A stretch of DNA of 64,000 nucleotides from Zizania palustris (Eukaryota > Streptophyta > Magnoliopsida > Poales > Poaceae), in assembly GCA_019279435.1 (NCBI GenBank), contig JAAALK010001848.1, forward strand, positions 124,001 through 188,000, read 5' to 3'. The notes beneath the pieces were generated by a model. The model saw only the letters and a program-made list of their open reading frames with translations. It did no database searches and had not been told where the DNA came from. Both the position numbers and the translations under genes were made by a program. Positions 43,302 to 55,000 of the stretch are shown piece by piece (position 1 is the stretch's first letter; each line of letters starts with the position of its first letter).

Positions 43302-44410
43302 GTCCATTCCTCCTGCTTTGAATTACCCAGTTCCAAAGTCTCGTGTTTGCTTAGCTGAATAAAATTAGTTTGCTTAGCTGAATAAAATTAGACAATATGA
43401 AATGATACAAGTAAATTGATTCAGAATGAGATAGTCCTGAATAAAATAGTACAAGTAGATTGTTTGGTTGAAGGTATGAAACAATACATGATAATGATTG
43501 ATTATAATTAATAACATATAATTATAATTATAATTATTTTCCATTCAAAATACTTAATAACTACTAATCTTAACTAATTATAAATAATTAGTATAGTTAA
43601 CAAAAATTGTACATCGTCGTTCGTTTATTTTTACCGTACGAAATGGTTCAGCATCTGGAAAAAATATTCTGAGAATCTGTACCAATCCATCCTGATGATT
43701 TCATACATTAAATCTAACCAAACAGATTCGTTTTTCGAAGTTGTACCGAACCATCTAAGATAAATACGGTTCAAGCAACCAAACACTACCTAATCCAAGA
43801 TGAATATGATTTAAGCAACCAAACACTACCTAGCTAGCACTGATTACGATGCCACAAGGAACCATTACATCAGTTATTCACTTATTCTCCTCTGCTATCT
43901 TCTGCCACCAAACGTCATGCAGGTCTGCAGCTAACTGTCACTGCCTTAATATGCAACCTAACTGGACAATGCACTGTATTGCAGCTAATAGTCAGGTGGA
44001 ATTCACAAGAACTTGCAGACAACTAAGTAAACTAACTAGTGCCAACTGCCAATCCGCACCTCAACATGGTCAGCAGGTACGATTTAATAGTAGTGGAATG
44101 CATCTTGGGAGTAGGAAGAATGTACACCTTAGTTCTTTTCATTTCTTTCTAAAGTTGAGATACAACCTCAATGGACTAGTTTAACCACCTTGGTAAGAGC
44201 AATTGACCTCTCAGTGGATCAAATATTTCTTTCTGAAAAAAATAGAGCTAGACAGATGTTGAATTGGACAAACAAATATCACCCATCATTCCTAAAAAAA
44301 CGACTCTAGGTTTTCTACATGATTGGCGTCTGAGAGCAATACAATGAATCGTCATTATGAAACTGAAGAGTTACAATAACTAAGCAAAAACCATTTTTTT
44401 GCTGACAGTA
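43302..44410. other. MITE-like segment and WAK 3' flank
   Basis: About 43470-43830 has inverted ends of TTTGGTTG type (GATTGTTTGGTTGAAGG and GCAACCAAACACTACCT), with the right end tandemly duplicated (43765-43832). From about 43835 on is the presumed WAK downstream region. No gene is supported. Confidence 0.4.
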
Positions 44411-46836
44411 CTAACATGAGAGATCCCTGAAAGGGAGTAGAATGGTTTCCATGCTTTCCTCCTTTGTAATGCCATCAAGACTCAAACTGGACGATGTTTC
44501 AATGTTCATATTTGCATGGCAACTTGATTCGCCGAGAAGAGGACCTTCTTCACTCTGCAGGACCGCGTGTTGCTTCATCAGCCTTAGAAGAGCATCAAGC
44601 TCAATTGCCACCTCTATCATCTTTGGCCTCTCCTCACCTTTGAGCCTTAAGCATCGTAAAGCCAACTTTGCAACAGTTTCGACATGTTTCATTCCAGCTT
44701 CCTCAGCTACTTGAGAATCTACAATTTGTAACAATTGGTTCTGATCGAACAACATGCTAAAATGTAATGCTAGATTTCTTTTGCCATCCTCCTCATCATC
44801 GGCTATAGGTTTCTCTCTTGTCAATAGCTCAATAAGTACCACACCGAAACTGTATACATCACTCTTCTCAGTCAGTTGGCTTGTTCCAAAATATTCTGGG
44901 TCCATGTACCCCAGTGTCCCCTGCACTAAAGTTGTCACATGGGTCTGGTTGTGTGGTATTGGCCTGGAGGCACCGAAATCAGATACCTTTGCAGTGAAGT
45001 TCTCATCAAGGAGTATGTTTGATGACTTGACATCTCTGTGAATAATTGGTTCCTTTGTAGCTAAGTGTAAGTATGCAAGTGCTGATGCAGTTTCAACTGC
45101 AATCCTCAGGCGGTCCTCCCATGATATCTGGACAGATGTGTTGTGAAGATGATGGAAAAGGGCTCCGTTGGTGATGAATTCATAAACCAGCAAGGGGACT
45201 TCTGTCTCAAGACAACAGCCTAGTAGTTGGACCACATTCTTGTGGTTCACTTGTGAAAGGATGACCAGCTCATTTATGAATTGCTCCATTTGGTTCTGAT
45301 CAACACGCTGAGCCTTCTTGATTGCCACAACCATTTGATTGGACAATACACCTCGGTACACAACCCCAAATCCACCTCTACCAACGATATTCTCATCACT
45401 GAATTTGCTGGTTGATCTGTCAAGCTCACTAGAGTTGAATATCCGCAGCGGTGCACTCTGACCAGACATCTTCTGCTTCAGAACCATGCCACCATTCTGC
45501 ATAAAGTATCTCTGTTTTATCTTTGCAACTTTTCTCTTTTTAACAAGCCAGTGAGTCCAGAAACTGAGAATAAGGAGAAGCAGTAGCAGAGCTAGCCCAC
45601 TAACTGCACAGAAACAATCAACTCAATCTTTCTGATTGAAGGATGGCATCATTCACATGCAAAACAGTGAGACAGAACTTCAGAAACTTGCCTGTTGCAA
45701 TCACAAGCAGACCAACTCCATTGCAGCCACTTCCCCCCTTCAAACCATCACCCGTCATCCCTGCTGGGCATGTGCAGCTGAAACTTCCTTTTGTGTTGAT
45801 GCACTTATGTGTGCATGGACTCTTAACAGCACATTCATCAATATCTGATTGAAAATCACATCAAATCAAATGAGAATCAGACATGGGCTGTTCCTGCCAA
45901 CTACTAGATTCAAGAATGAAGAAACAAAAGCTGAGGTGGCAGGCAGGGATACGTCTGTTAGTTGTTACCTTGGCATCCATTAGGCCCTTGCAGATAGGGA
46001 TTCCCCTGAAACCCAAGGGTGCAATTACAGCGGTATCCGATTCCATTTGATGAGTTATAGCAGTAGGAATTCTCCTTGCAGGCATATGACGCAGCGCGTT
46101 TTGCCTCCTCGCAGTAGCCACCATCTATGGACCATTCAAGAACAACAGGCCGGTACTGAGGGTTCTTCGTATTTGTCTTGTTCAGGTCAACCCTTGAGAA
46201 AACATAGGAGTTCTTCTCCACAATGAAAGCTTCACCACATCCTGGTCCTGGAGTACTATTTTCCTTGTTAGGCCTGCTTTGCTGCCCAATTATGCTCGTG
46301 AACTCCAATTCTAGCTTCTTTAACCCCTTTGGCACCGGTGCTTGGCAGCAAGCCACACCAGAGCATGCACCATTAATGATATTGCTTTTGGTGGAGCAAA
46401 AAGAAGCACAACCGCCAATATATCCTCTGCTATCATCCAACAGCATGGCTACCATATCACAGCCGACAGCAGTGAACTTGTTTTCTGTATCCGAGAATGT
46501 GAAGTTGGTTCCCTCAAGGCTGAAGCTAGAGTTACTTTTGCACTGCTGAGAAGTTGCACTGGCCAAGATGCTCACAAAACCATCCAACAATGAGATGTTG
46601 ATAATCCCAAAAATGCTGTTGTTAATGCGTATGAACGGACCGGAACCAGATAAGGCACAGATGATCTCAAACCCTTGGGCAGGGGCAGGGTTTCCACCAA
46701 CAATACCAAAAGGATAAGGGATGGAAACATTGGAGCACTGAGAGGTGCCTGATTCCATAGAATAAACATAGAAGGGAGAGAAGAACGCGAGGAGGAGCAA
46801 TGGCAGGAGATAAAGATGAAACATTACCTTCTCCAT
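44411..46836 (-). CDS. wall-associated receptor kinase (WAK)
   Basis: Three exons, 46836-45969, 45844-45692 and 45603-44411, give 737 residues. After a signal peptide (LYLLPLLLLAFFSPF) comes the galacturonan-binding GUB_WAK region (QCSNVSIPYPFGI, residues about 35-65) and a Cys-rich region. A calcium-binding EGF repeat is encoded by exon 2 (DIDECAVKSPCTHKC). A transmembrane helix (LALLLLLLILSFW) follows. The RD-type Ser/Thr kinase has GRGGFGVVYRG, VAIKK, HRDVKSSNILLD, DFGAS and GYMDPEY. All catalytic residues are present. WAKs link pectin at the cell wall to cytoplasmic signalling in growth and defence. Intron 2 has a GC donor (ACAG|GCAAGT). The start is the first ATG giving a signal peptide; an in-frame TTG further upstream is not used. 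A family A MITE lies about 140 bp upstream. Confidence 0.94.
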
Positions 46837-46978
46837 CTTTGATAAGAAGAGAACCGTGGCAAATACTCGATGCTTATTTATCAACCATAATAGGAAACTT
46901 TAAACCATGAGAAAGTGAAGTGACTGTAGTTTTATTGGTCTCAGCCTGGGTTATGCTTTGGCCCCTATTTCTCATAAT

Positions 46979-47090
46979 AGAGAAATTTTATAGTGGTACC
47001 AAGAGTTGCCATAATTTTTAATGTTAATTTTGGCATCTCTTGATATCTAACGTAGCAGGAGGTGCTATAATTGTGGTACCTTGACCGTAA
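46979..47090. mobile_element. decayed family A MITE in the WAK promoter
   Basis: AGAGAAATTTTATAGTGGTACC opens the element and GTGGTACCTTGACCGTAAGG closes it, with GTTAATTTTGGCATCTC inside. It starts about 143 bp upstream of the WAK ATG. Confidence 0.5.
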
Positions 47091-48490
47091 GGGGAGGGAG
47101 CAATTGCAGGATAAAAAGGCAAAGAATATTCTTCTTCCCTTGTCTTCAGCCATAAAAGATTGGACAAGGAAAATTCTGCAAACGCTTTAGTCCAAGAAAA
47201 ACCAGTGCGTTTGTTTTTTCTTTTATAATTCACAAGAGAAATGCAAAAGGGCCACTGTCACTTGTCTTCTTTGGTTGTTTCTGAATTGTTTATCTTGGGA
47301 GAATTGACTAAGAGTAGAAACCAGCATATGCAATCAAGTTGTGCTTCTGGTAAGGGGCCAATAACACTACTGGCAGCACGCAGTATATGCTCACGGTTCT
47401 CTTATAATCGCTTTCTCCCATTGATCTGTTCTTCTTTCATACATCTTGTCTCCCTTATTGATGATTGTTTTTTCCCTTGCTGCCTTTCTAAACCCTTAGA
47501 GCCACTCTCAGCTTAGATGGAGACGTGTGATTGTGGAAAAAATGGGCACTCCCCTGCCCCATGATCAGGACTAAGGTGCATGGTCACTATCACTAGTCTT
47601 GAATGAATATGAATCTGTCACCCTATCAAATTCTATTGACAAGGTTCACGGCGTGGACACATAGGTCAGACAAGGATGGCTACACAGATGTGTGCCTGCT
47701 TGGTTTCACCCTGATGAATGCATCCGTAAGCTTAAGTGCAATAATTTGCAATCTCAAGCACACCCTCGATGCCTCGAGCGCTAATTTACCATTTCAGATC
47801 TGTGCTAATTGTAATTTTCATTGTAAATTGCACATTACCTCATAGTTTAGCTCCTTACCTGTGTCAGGCATGGAACTCCAGCACGGTCACTTCAGAGCTC
47901 AACCTCCAGCGTTGCCACCGCCCAGAGTCAGCCCCGGATCATCCGATAGACCGTTGGTTGCCGGCATGGACCTCGCCTCGCGGCGGCGTACCGCGCCGGC
48001 CGATGGAGTTCATGATTCAGCGCAGGGCCGTTCACCCGCTCCCTCGTCGCTCCCAACCCCATCCGCGGCTGCTGGGAGGGAGGGTGAGATTGGCTGCGGA
48101 TGAAGCGGTAAGCCGGCAACGGTGGATTGGGAGGAGGAGAGGATTTCAGGCAGAAATGAATTGGGAGGAAGGGCCGAAGAGGAGAGGGAAAATATATTAT
48201 ATACCCTAGTTTTTTTATTCTAGAAAATATCCTTTTCTACTCTTTAAAGTAATTTTTTATGTATTTATCATTTCAAATGACTAAAATACTCTCTTTTTTA
48301 CGTTTTCCACTGCATATTTCCTCCGACAACTGAAGACCCGAAGGGCTAATGCTTACCGAGGAAATGGAAAGCTCTTTATGCCGTATAACGAAAAGCCAAT
48401 TCTAAGTAGGATAATGTCTACCAGGTAGTATATCAGCATCCCATATTACACACAAATGTCGTGTATATAACAAAACACCAGAAGTTTTCA
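47091..48490. other. no gene recognised
   Basis: This intergenic region lies between WAK and the PWWP gene 3' end. A GC-rich patch (47870-48180) holds overlapping frames up to 146 codons without a domain. Nothing is supported. Confidence 0.45.
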
Positions 48491-48504
48491 GAACTACCAA
48501 ATAT

Positions 48505-48510
48505 TTTATT
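48505..48510 (-). terminator. poly(A) signal candidate of the PWWP gene
   Basis: On the minus strand AATAAA lies about 550 nt downstream of the stop codon at 49058, followed by T-rich DNA. The 3' UTR end is inferred. Confidence 0.4.
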
Positions 48511-49057
48511 GACAGAAACGGACATACGACGGTTAACAGAGATGATAGATTGCTTACATAAATTGGTGAAACTATTGCATCAACTACCTACATATGTGCT
48601 TCTGAACATACAGGTGAAGCAGGTGCTCTAAACAGTAAATGATTAATACATCTGAATATAGGTGAGGCAATATACACGACAACCTATTGATTGTTGGCTA
48701 TGCATGTAAAAATTTAACTAAATAGACATAGGATGAAATGCTGAAGTTAGTACTTTACAGTACAGGAGACAGCCAACCCAAACAGTGGCCACCATTCTTG
48801 TAGCTCTGTGAATAAGCTACTTCAGGGAGGTGGTTGGCTATTCTCCGGAGGAAGTATCCATCAGATTGCTTAACCAAGATTTGGCATCTGGAATGAAATA
48901 CAATTAATAGCTCCCAGGTCTCAATCTTTACATCAGCCACCGCAGTTAGAGGTCAGCACGTTTGATGTATGAACAGTATGCCACTGCAATGCCAGAGAAT
49001 GTACATATAAAAGTTGCTGAGCCAGATCAAACAATACCACCCATAGCAAAGCTAACG

Positions 49058-52000
49058 TTACAGCAGACCCCGTATTGCAGGACTGGCCATTCTGGCACGA
49101 TGAGCAATAGCAAGAGATGGCCTCCCAACTGCTTCCATTATCCTACTGAAGACGACCTTCGCAGGAACACATGTAACAAGTGGAATTGCTCCCTCTGGTT
49201 TAATCAAATCACCCAAAATGCTGCGCAGTTTTCCTTGACCACCTTCTCTATGATTCCTTTTTCCAATTGAAATGGAAGAAAGGACTCTGACTTTCTGACT
49301 TGATGAGCTTCCTTTTTTAGAACTGGAGGCCTTCTTTTGAGATTTATGTGACAATGGGCGCCGGAGACTAGTGTTGCTTCGGTTTGAAAGCCTAAACTGC
49401 TGACTGAAATGGGTAGGAGACCTATTAAAGGGTGGTTTCATATCCCACAGTGCATCATAATCACCACCATCCAAAGTCACTCGTGTTGTATTAGAACGTG
49501 GAACTCTTGGCATAGCAGTTCTTCTGCCTGTACACCAAGCAGGTGATGCTGACGCGCTATGTTCCAGAAAATCATCACTGGCCAAAACAAGGTGGTCAGT
49601 TGAACCATCTTCAAGTATTTCAATTTGGATAGGATGTCCAACAATAGCTTTGCCATTCAGTCTGCTCATCAAGGAAACCAATGGGACATGCTCCCCTTGA
49701 TAGCCAGCCTGTACATTCAGGTCAACATTGAATAGCATTGGAGCCATGTAACTAAGATGAGAGACATAATTCTGTCGATATAATGAAGCTCCTTCCAAGT
49801 ATGCCTTCCGACCAAGATAAGAAATCTGATCTCCATTCTTATTCGGCGGAGATGTCTTGCAATAATTTCCAGTGTCATTGAAAGAAGTGTAACTCTGTCC
49901 AAGATCTCTTGTAGGCTTCAAAGACGAGGAGTAATCTTTACCGATATATCTAACTTCAGAGTGACTCCTGACTTTATTAAATAAATCTGTTTCATCGTAA
50001 TCACAATCCAACCCTTCTTGTGTTTGACAAAAACTTTGACCAAAATACTGATGACTAGATGCACCAATACTCTCCATATTTGGATTATTTCCATTTAGCC
50101 TATACACTGACCCTTTCAATAAACTGTTAGATTTGTCCAACGATAGATTTCCATCTGTTTTACCCATTGGTCTCTTCAATGCACGATGGTTGCGTTTACC
50201 TTTCATATGCCACTGGGATACACCTAGATCAGAAGAACCATCCTCATCCTTTAAAACATCTTGTTGAGGAATACAAATAGAAAAGGCCACATCATCATCA
50301 TCGACATCCCCATGTTTTAGCTTATTGGAGGCCTGAAGGGAATAAGGGTCACATGCATCTGACTCTGGGGATTGCCTCTTTGCATACCCTGCAAAAATGT
50401 TATCGCAAGAAAGGTATCAATAGAGGCAAAATATCCAGAGAAGTAAAATTAAATTAAGAAAGGCACTGGAATCAAATATCATGTTTCCAGTTATTAACAA
50501 GGAGTCATGTTTTGGGAATTGGGGTACATGCATACACACTTTCTAAACTTTTGCTTTGATACACCTGTGTATATGTACTATGTAGAGTGGACGTGAAAAT
50601 AATGCATATAGATTTGTCCCAGTAAGTACTTTCGTAATATGATAATTTTCCTAGCTACAATAGAATTTAAAGGTCAAAGTTGTATTCTCAATACTGTCAT
50701 TCAAATTATCATTATTTGTGATTGAAGGAAGTAAAATAGGAAAAAGAAGTATATGATACCATGTACTATGTAGCAAGGTAGAAACTAGAAAGCATTACTG
50801 TACCAAATTCTTTTTGATAATAAAGTCACATCCTCATATAGAACTATATGACCCATAAAGTAATTTATTCTATAAGGAACATGACAAATATATGGCACAA
50901 TTAGGAATTGATATTTGACATATATACAGGGGCATGGTTACTATTGTTGTGTATTTGTGTCTGCCAAATAAAACATTCAAAGATAAGGCATCAAGAAATG
51001 GAAGCACATACTTTGCAAAAGTTCAGCATCATCTTCTGTCTCAGTTTCTGAACATTCCCTCTCTAATGAATCAGATCCTTGTTTCTCAACAAAGTCAGAA
51101 AATGTTTGCTCTGTGGGAAATGAATCAAGCTGCTTTAGGTAACCTTCGGTCTCAAAATGTGCGCCTGTTGGTGTCATCTGTGTAGAAGGTATATCACCAT
51201 GGCTATTAGTGTCTCCAGAATCATTAGACATATATGTCGACCAGTTCTGTTTGGCCTGATAGATTGTTGGCAGAGGGTCCTTCCCTTCTTCAACCAGGAC
51301 AGTGGCAGAATCATCAGCATGCTGGAAAGACTGAGGCAATTTCACAATACTCTGTACAACTTGAGCAGGTGGCCGACATCTATCATGTTTTATGACAAGA
51401 GATTCTTCAAAAACGCCTTCCTTTGATCTTTTCTTTTTGAGGGATGTATTTTTCCCACTGCTTTCTACAGTTGATCCTGCTTGGATATGCCCTAAATTAG
51501 AAAATCCATTGTCCATATTACTGGATTATTTTCTGAAGCTCCCAATACAAGTGCTCCTGAAAAGTTTCTTTTTGAACCAGCATGAAGAAAGTTCTTTTCG
51601 TGCCCGTTTGTCTTACCAGGGAGATTTGAGTTATCTCCTTTTCTTTTTTTACTCTTTTTACTTTTGTAACGAGTACTGCTGAGATCTTTGCACTGTTTAC
51701 TTGCTGAGTTTTCTAAAGGTGACTGAGGTTTTTGTGCACAGTTCTTTGAGTAATATTCTGAAGAAGGGTTATCAAACTCTTTCCTCATATCAGCAAAAGG
51801 GATACTGGAGATATCATCAGTGCTCGAACCTTGATTTTGGTATTTTGATGCAAGCTGCTTTCTCTCCAATTCAAGAGCATGAAGAATAGCATCTTCTCTG
51901 CGGGCATATTTTTCTCTTCTCTTCACAGGAGTTCCTTGAGAAGACTTTGCCTTCTCAATACAAGCATCAAACTCCCCACACCTGAATGCCTTGACACGCT

Positions 52001-55000
52001 TTGATTTCTCAAGGTTATACCAATCACTGCCAAGAGAAAAGGAACAATGGTGAGAGGATAAGTCTATGTGTGTATGTGTGTTTTGGCATGACATGTTGTT
52101 TGGCATGACATGTGTAATGTCCATGTGTGGACAAGTTTGTAGTCTTAGCACCTTTAGCATCTATTGCTTTAGCATCTTAGACTAGCATCTTTTGCTTTAG
52201 CATTTTAGACTAGACTAAGCATCTTTGTTTTAGCATCTTAGACTAGCATCTTTGTTTTAGCATCTTAGACTAACATCTTGGGCTACATGGCTAGCCTATA
52301 AATATGTATCCTCAACCATTTAGGTTGGCATGGCATTTGAGTGAGTTGAATGAGAAGAAATTGCCCCAACCCTTAAGTGTCATCCCTACCAATGCGAGTG
52401 TTCTCTCTAACAATTGGTATCAGAGTTGTATGGTTCTGTGACCTTTCCAATCCCCTCCGCGACTCTCTCCAACGGAGACACCCTTCTCCTTGTTCATCTT
52501 CCTCCCTTGCCGGTCCACCGAAAACCAACGACTCGGTGAGCTCCACCCCACACTCCGAGCAGCAGCTCGATAGTAGCGGCTTCCTCCCAGTGCAGCAGCA
52601 ACCCCCACGACCCTTCCACTCTACCACCACGCAATGTCCACAGGAGACTCTCTTCGCTCGGTCACCTCGAGCGCACGACATCGGCAGGAGACCGAAGTCA
52701 CCGCGGCGGAGGAGCGCGACCGGGTGACAGCAGAGGCTGTGGCAGCGACGGCTCGGAAGGCGAGGTTGGCGGCGGCAGAACTGGCAGTAGCGAGAGCGGA
52801 AGAGGAAGCGGCGGCGGTTGTGACTGCAGCACATGTTGCGGTGGCAGAGCTCGAAGCTTTGCGCCACGGTAGCAACAGTGGCACTGCCTCCGAGGAAGGT
52901 AGCCTCGACTTGGAGGCCGAGTTACCAAGGAGGGCGAAGGATGAGCGGGTGGCGCAGTGGGTAGCAGCGCAGCCCCGTGCTCGTGGCGGCAGCCCAAACG
53001 GGCCCAGGCACGCCGACAACATTCCGGGAGGATGCGCACGCGACGGTCGTGCTCCTGGCGAACGCGACCCTCACAGGCGGTGTGGCTCTCCTTCCCCGGA
53101 CCGACGCCATGGTCATCGCGGCTTCCAGATCATCGTCAAGGACGCTGGTGCTGGTGGTGGATGGCCCACCCTCACCAAGACCAACTACACCGAGTGGTCC
53201 ATGATTATGAGGGTGAAGCTCCAAGTGCGGCACATGTGGGAAGCGGTCACATACGACGACATCGACTACGATGATGATCGACGGGCGCTGGAGGCCCTCG
53301 TTGCTGCAATTCCGCCGGAGATGCGGTCTTTGATTGCTTGCAAGCAGACTGCCAAGGAGGCTTGGGATACTATCGCTGCAGTGTGTATCGGCAGCGATCG
53401 CGCCCGCAAGGCTACGCTGCAGGCACTACGCAAGGAGTGGGAGAACCTGGCTTTCAAACCAAGTGAGGATGTTGATGATTTTGCTCTCTGTCTCAACTCT
53501 CTACTGCAGAAGTTGGTGCAGCATGGCGAATGTTAGGAATAGCACTGTATTAATCTGAGGACAGAAGGTCCAAATATATAGATGTACATGAGAGGGAAAT
53601 ATGCAAAGAAACCCCTGAAGGAATACAATAATAGAAAGACTAATATCCATCTAACACCCCCCCCCCCTCAAACTCATGGTGGATCAACAACACTGAGTTT
53701 GGAGAGGTAAAACTGATGATGGGCGCGAGTCTGAGCCTTCGTGAAGAAATCTGTCAACTGAAGCTCAGAAGGGACGTACTGAAGCGCGACAACACCATCC
53801 TGAACCTGTGACCGTGTAAAGTGAGCATCAACACCAATATGCTTAGTAAGCTCATGCTTTACCGGATCACGAGCAATACTGATAGCCCCTATACTGTCAG
53901 ACAAAAGAGGAGTCGGCGTAGAAACAGAAACACCAAAGTCCTCAAGCAACCATCGTAGCCAAGTAACCTCCGTTGTCACAAGAGCCATAGCACGCAACTC
54001 AGCCTCTGCACTCGAACGAGAAACTGCTATCTGCTTCTTAGTCTTCCAAGCAATGAGGGAACCACCAAGAAAAACACAATAGGCAGAAAGAGAATGACGA
54101 TCAGAAGGATCACTAGCCCAAGTAGCATCACAATAGGCTTGGAGCTGTAAAGAGCTAGAGCGTGGAAAGAACAACGACGAGAGATAGTCCCACGAAGATA
54201 ACGCAGGACACGAAGAAGATGACTATAGTGGATTTGAGTGGGAGTAGAAACAAACTGACTCAGAATATGAACGGAGTATGAAATGTCAGGTCTAGTGACA
54301 CCAAGATAAACGAGACTCCCTACAATGTGACGATAACGAGTAGGATCCTCAAGAAGCTCACCATCAGTGTGTGTAAGGTGAACATTAAGTTCCATGGGAG
54401 TCTCAGCAGTTCGGTGATCAGTAAGAGAAGCTCGATCGAGAAGGTCGTGAATATACTTCTCTTGAGACAAAAAGAAACCCTCAGAAGTGGAGGCGATCTC
54501 AATCCCAAGGAAATACCTTAGAGGACCAAGATCAGACATAAGAAACTGATCACTAAGACGAGCCTTAACAAAGGCAATGTACTCAGGATCATCACCGGTG
54601 ATGATCATGTCATCCACATAAAGAAGGAGGAGGGTCCTACCACAAGGTGACACATGAACAAAAAGTGCTGGATCATGAGTGCTGGCTGAAAAACCAGCAG
54701 CTGTGACCACAGAAGCAAATCGCTGAAACCAAGCTCAAGGAGCTTGCTTAAGACCATAAAGGGAGCGACGAAGGTGGCAAACCATACCCTCAGGGACAGA
54801 ATACCCAGGTGGTGGGCGCATGTAAACATCCTCGCGCAACTCACCATTAAGAAGGCATTCTTCACATCAAGTTGAGAGATGGACCACTCCCGAACAGAAG
54901 CCACAGCAGAAGAGTGCGGATAGTGGTCATATGAGCAACAGGAGCAAAAGTCTCATCATAATCACGACCTTGCTCCTGCTGAAAACCACGAGCAACAAGA

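Noticed and set aside
46837..46884. Upstream in-frame extension of the WAK protein
   Set aside because: It would begin at a TTG codon. The ATG at 46836 gives a proper signal peptide.
47861..48209. Overlapping GC-rich frames upstream of the PWWP 3' end
   Set aside because: No domain, no splice signals, and both strands are equally open.
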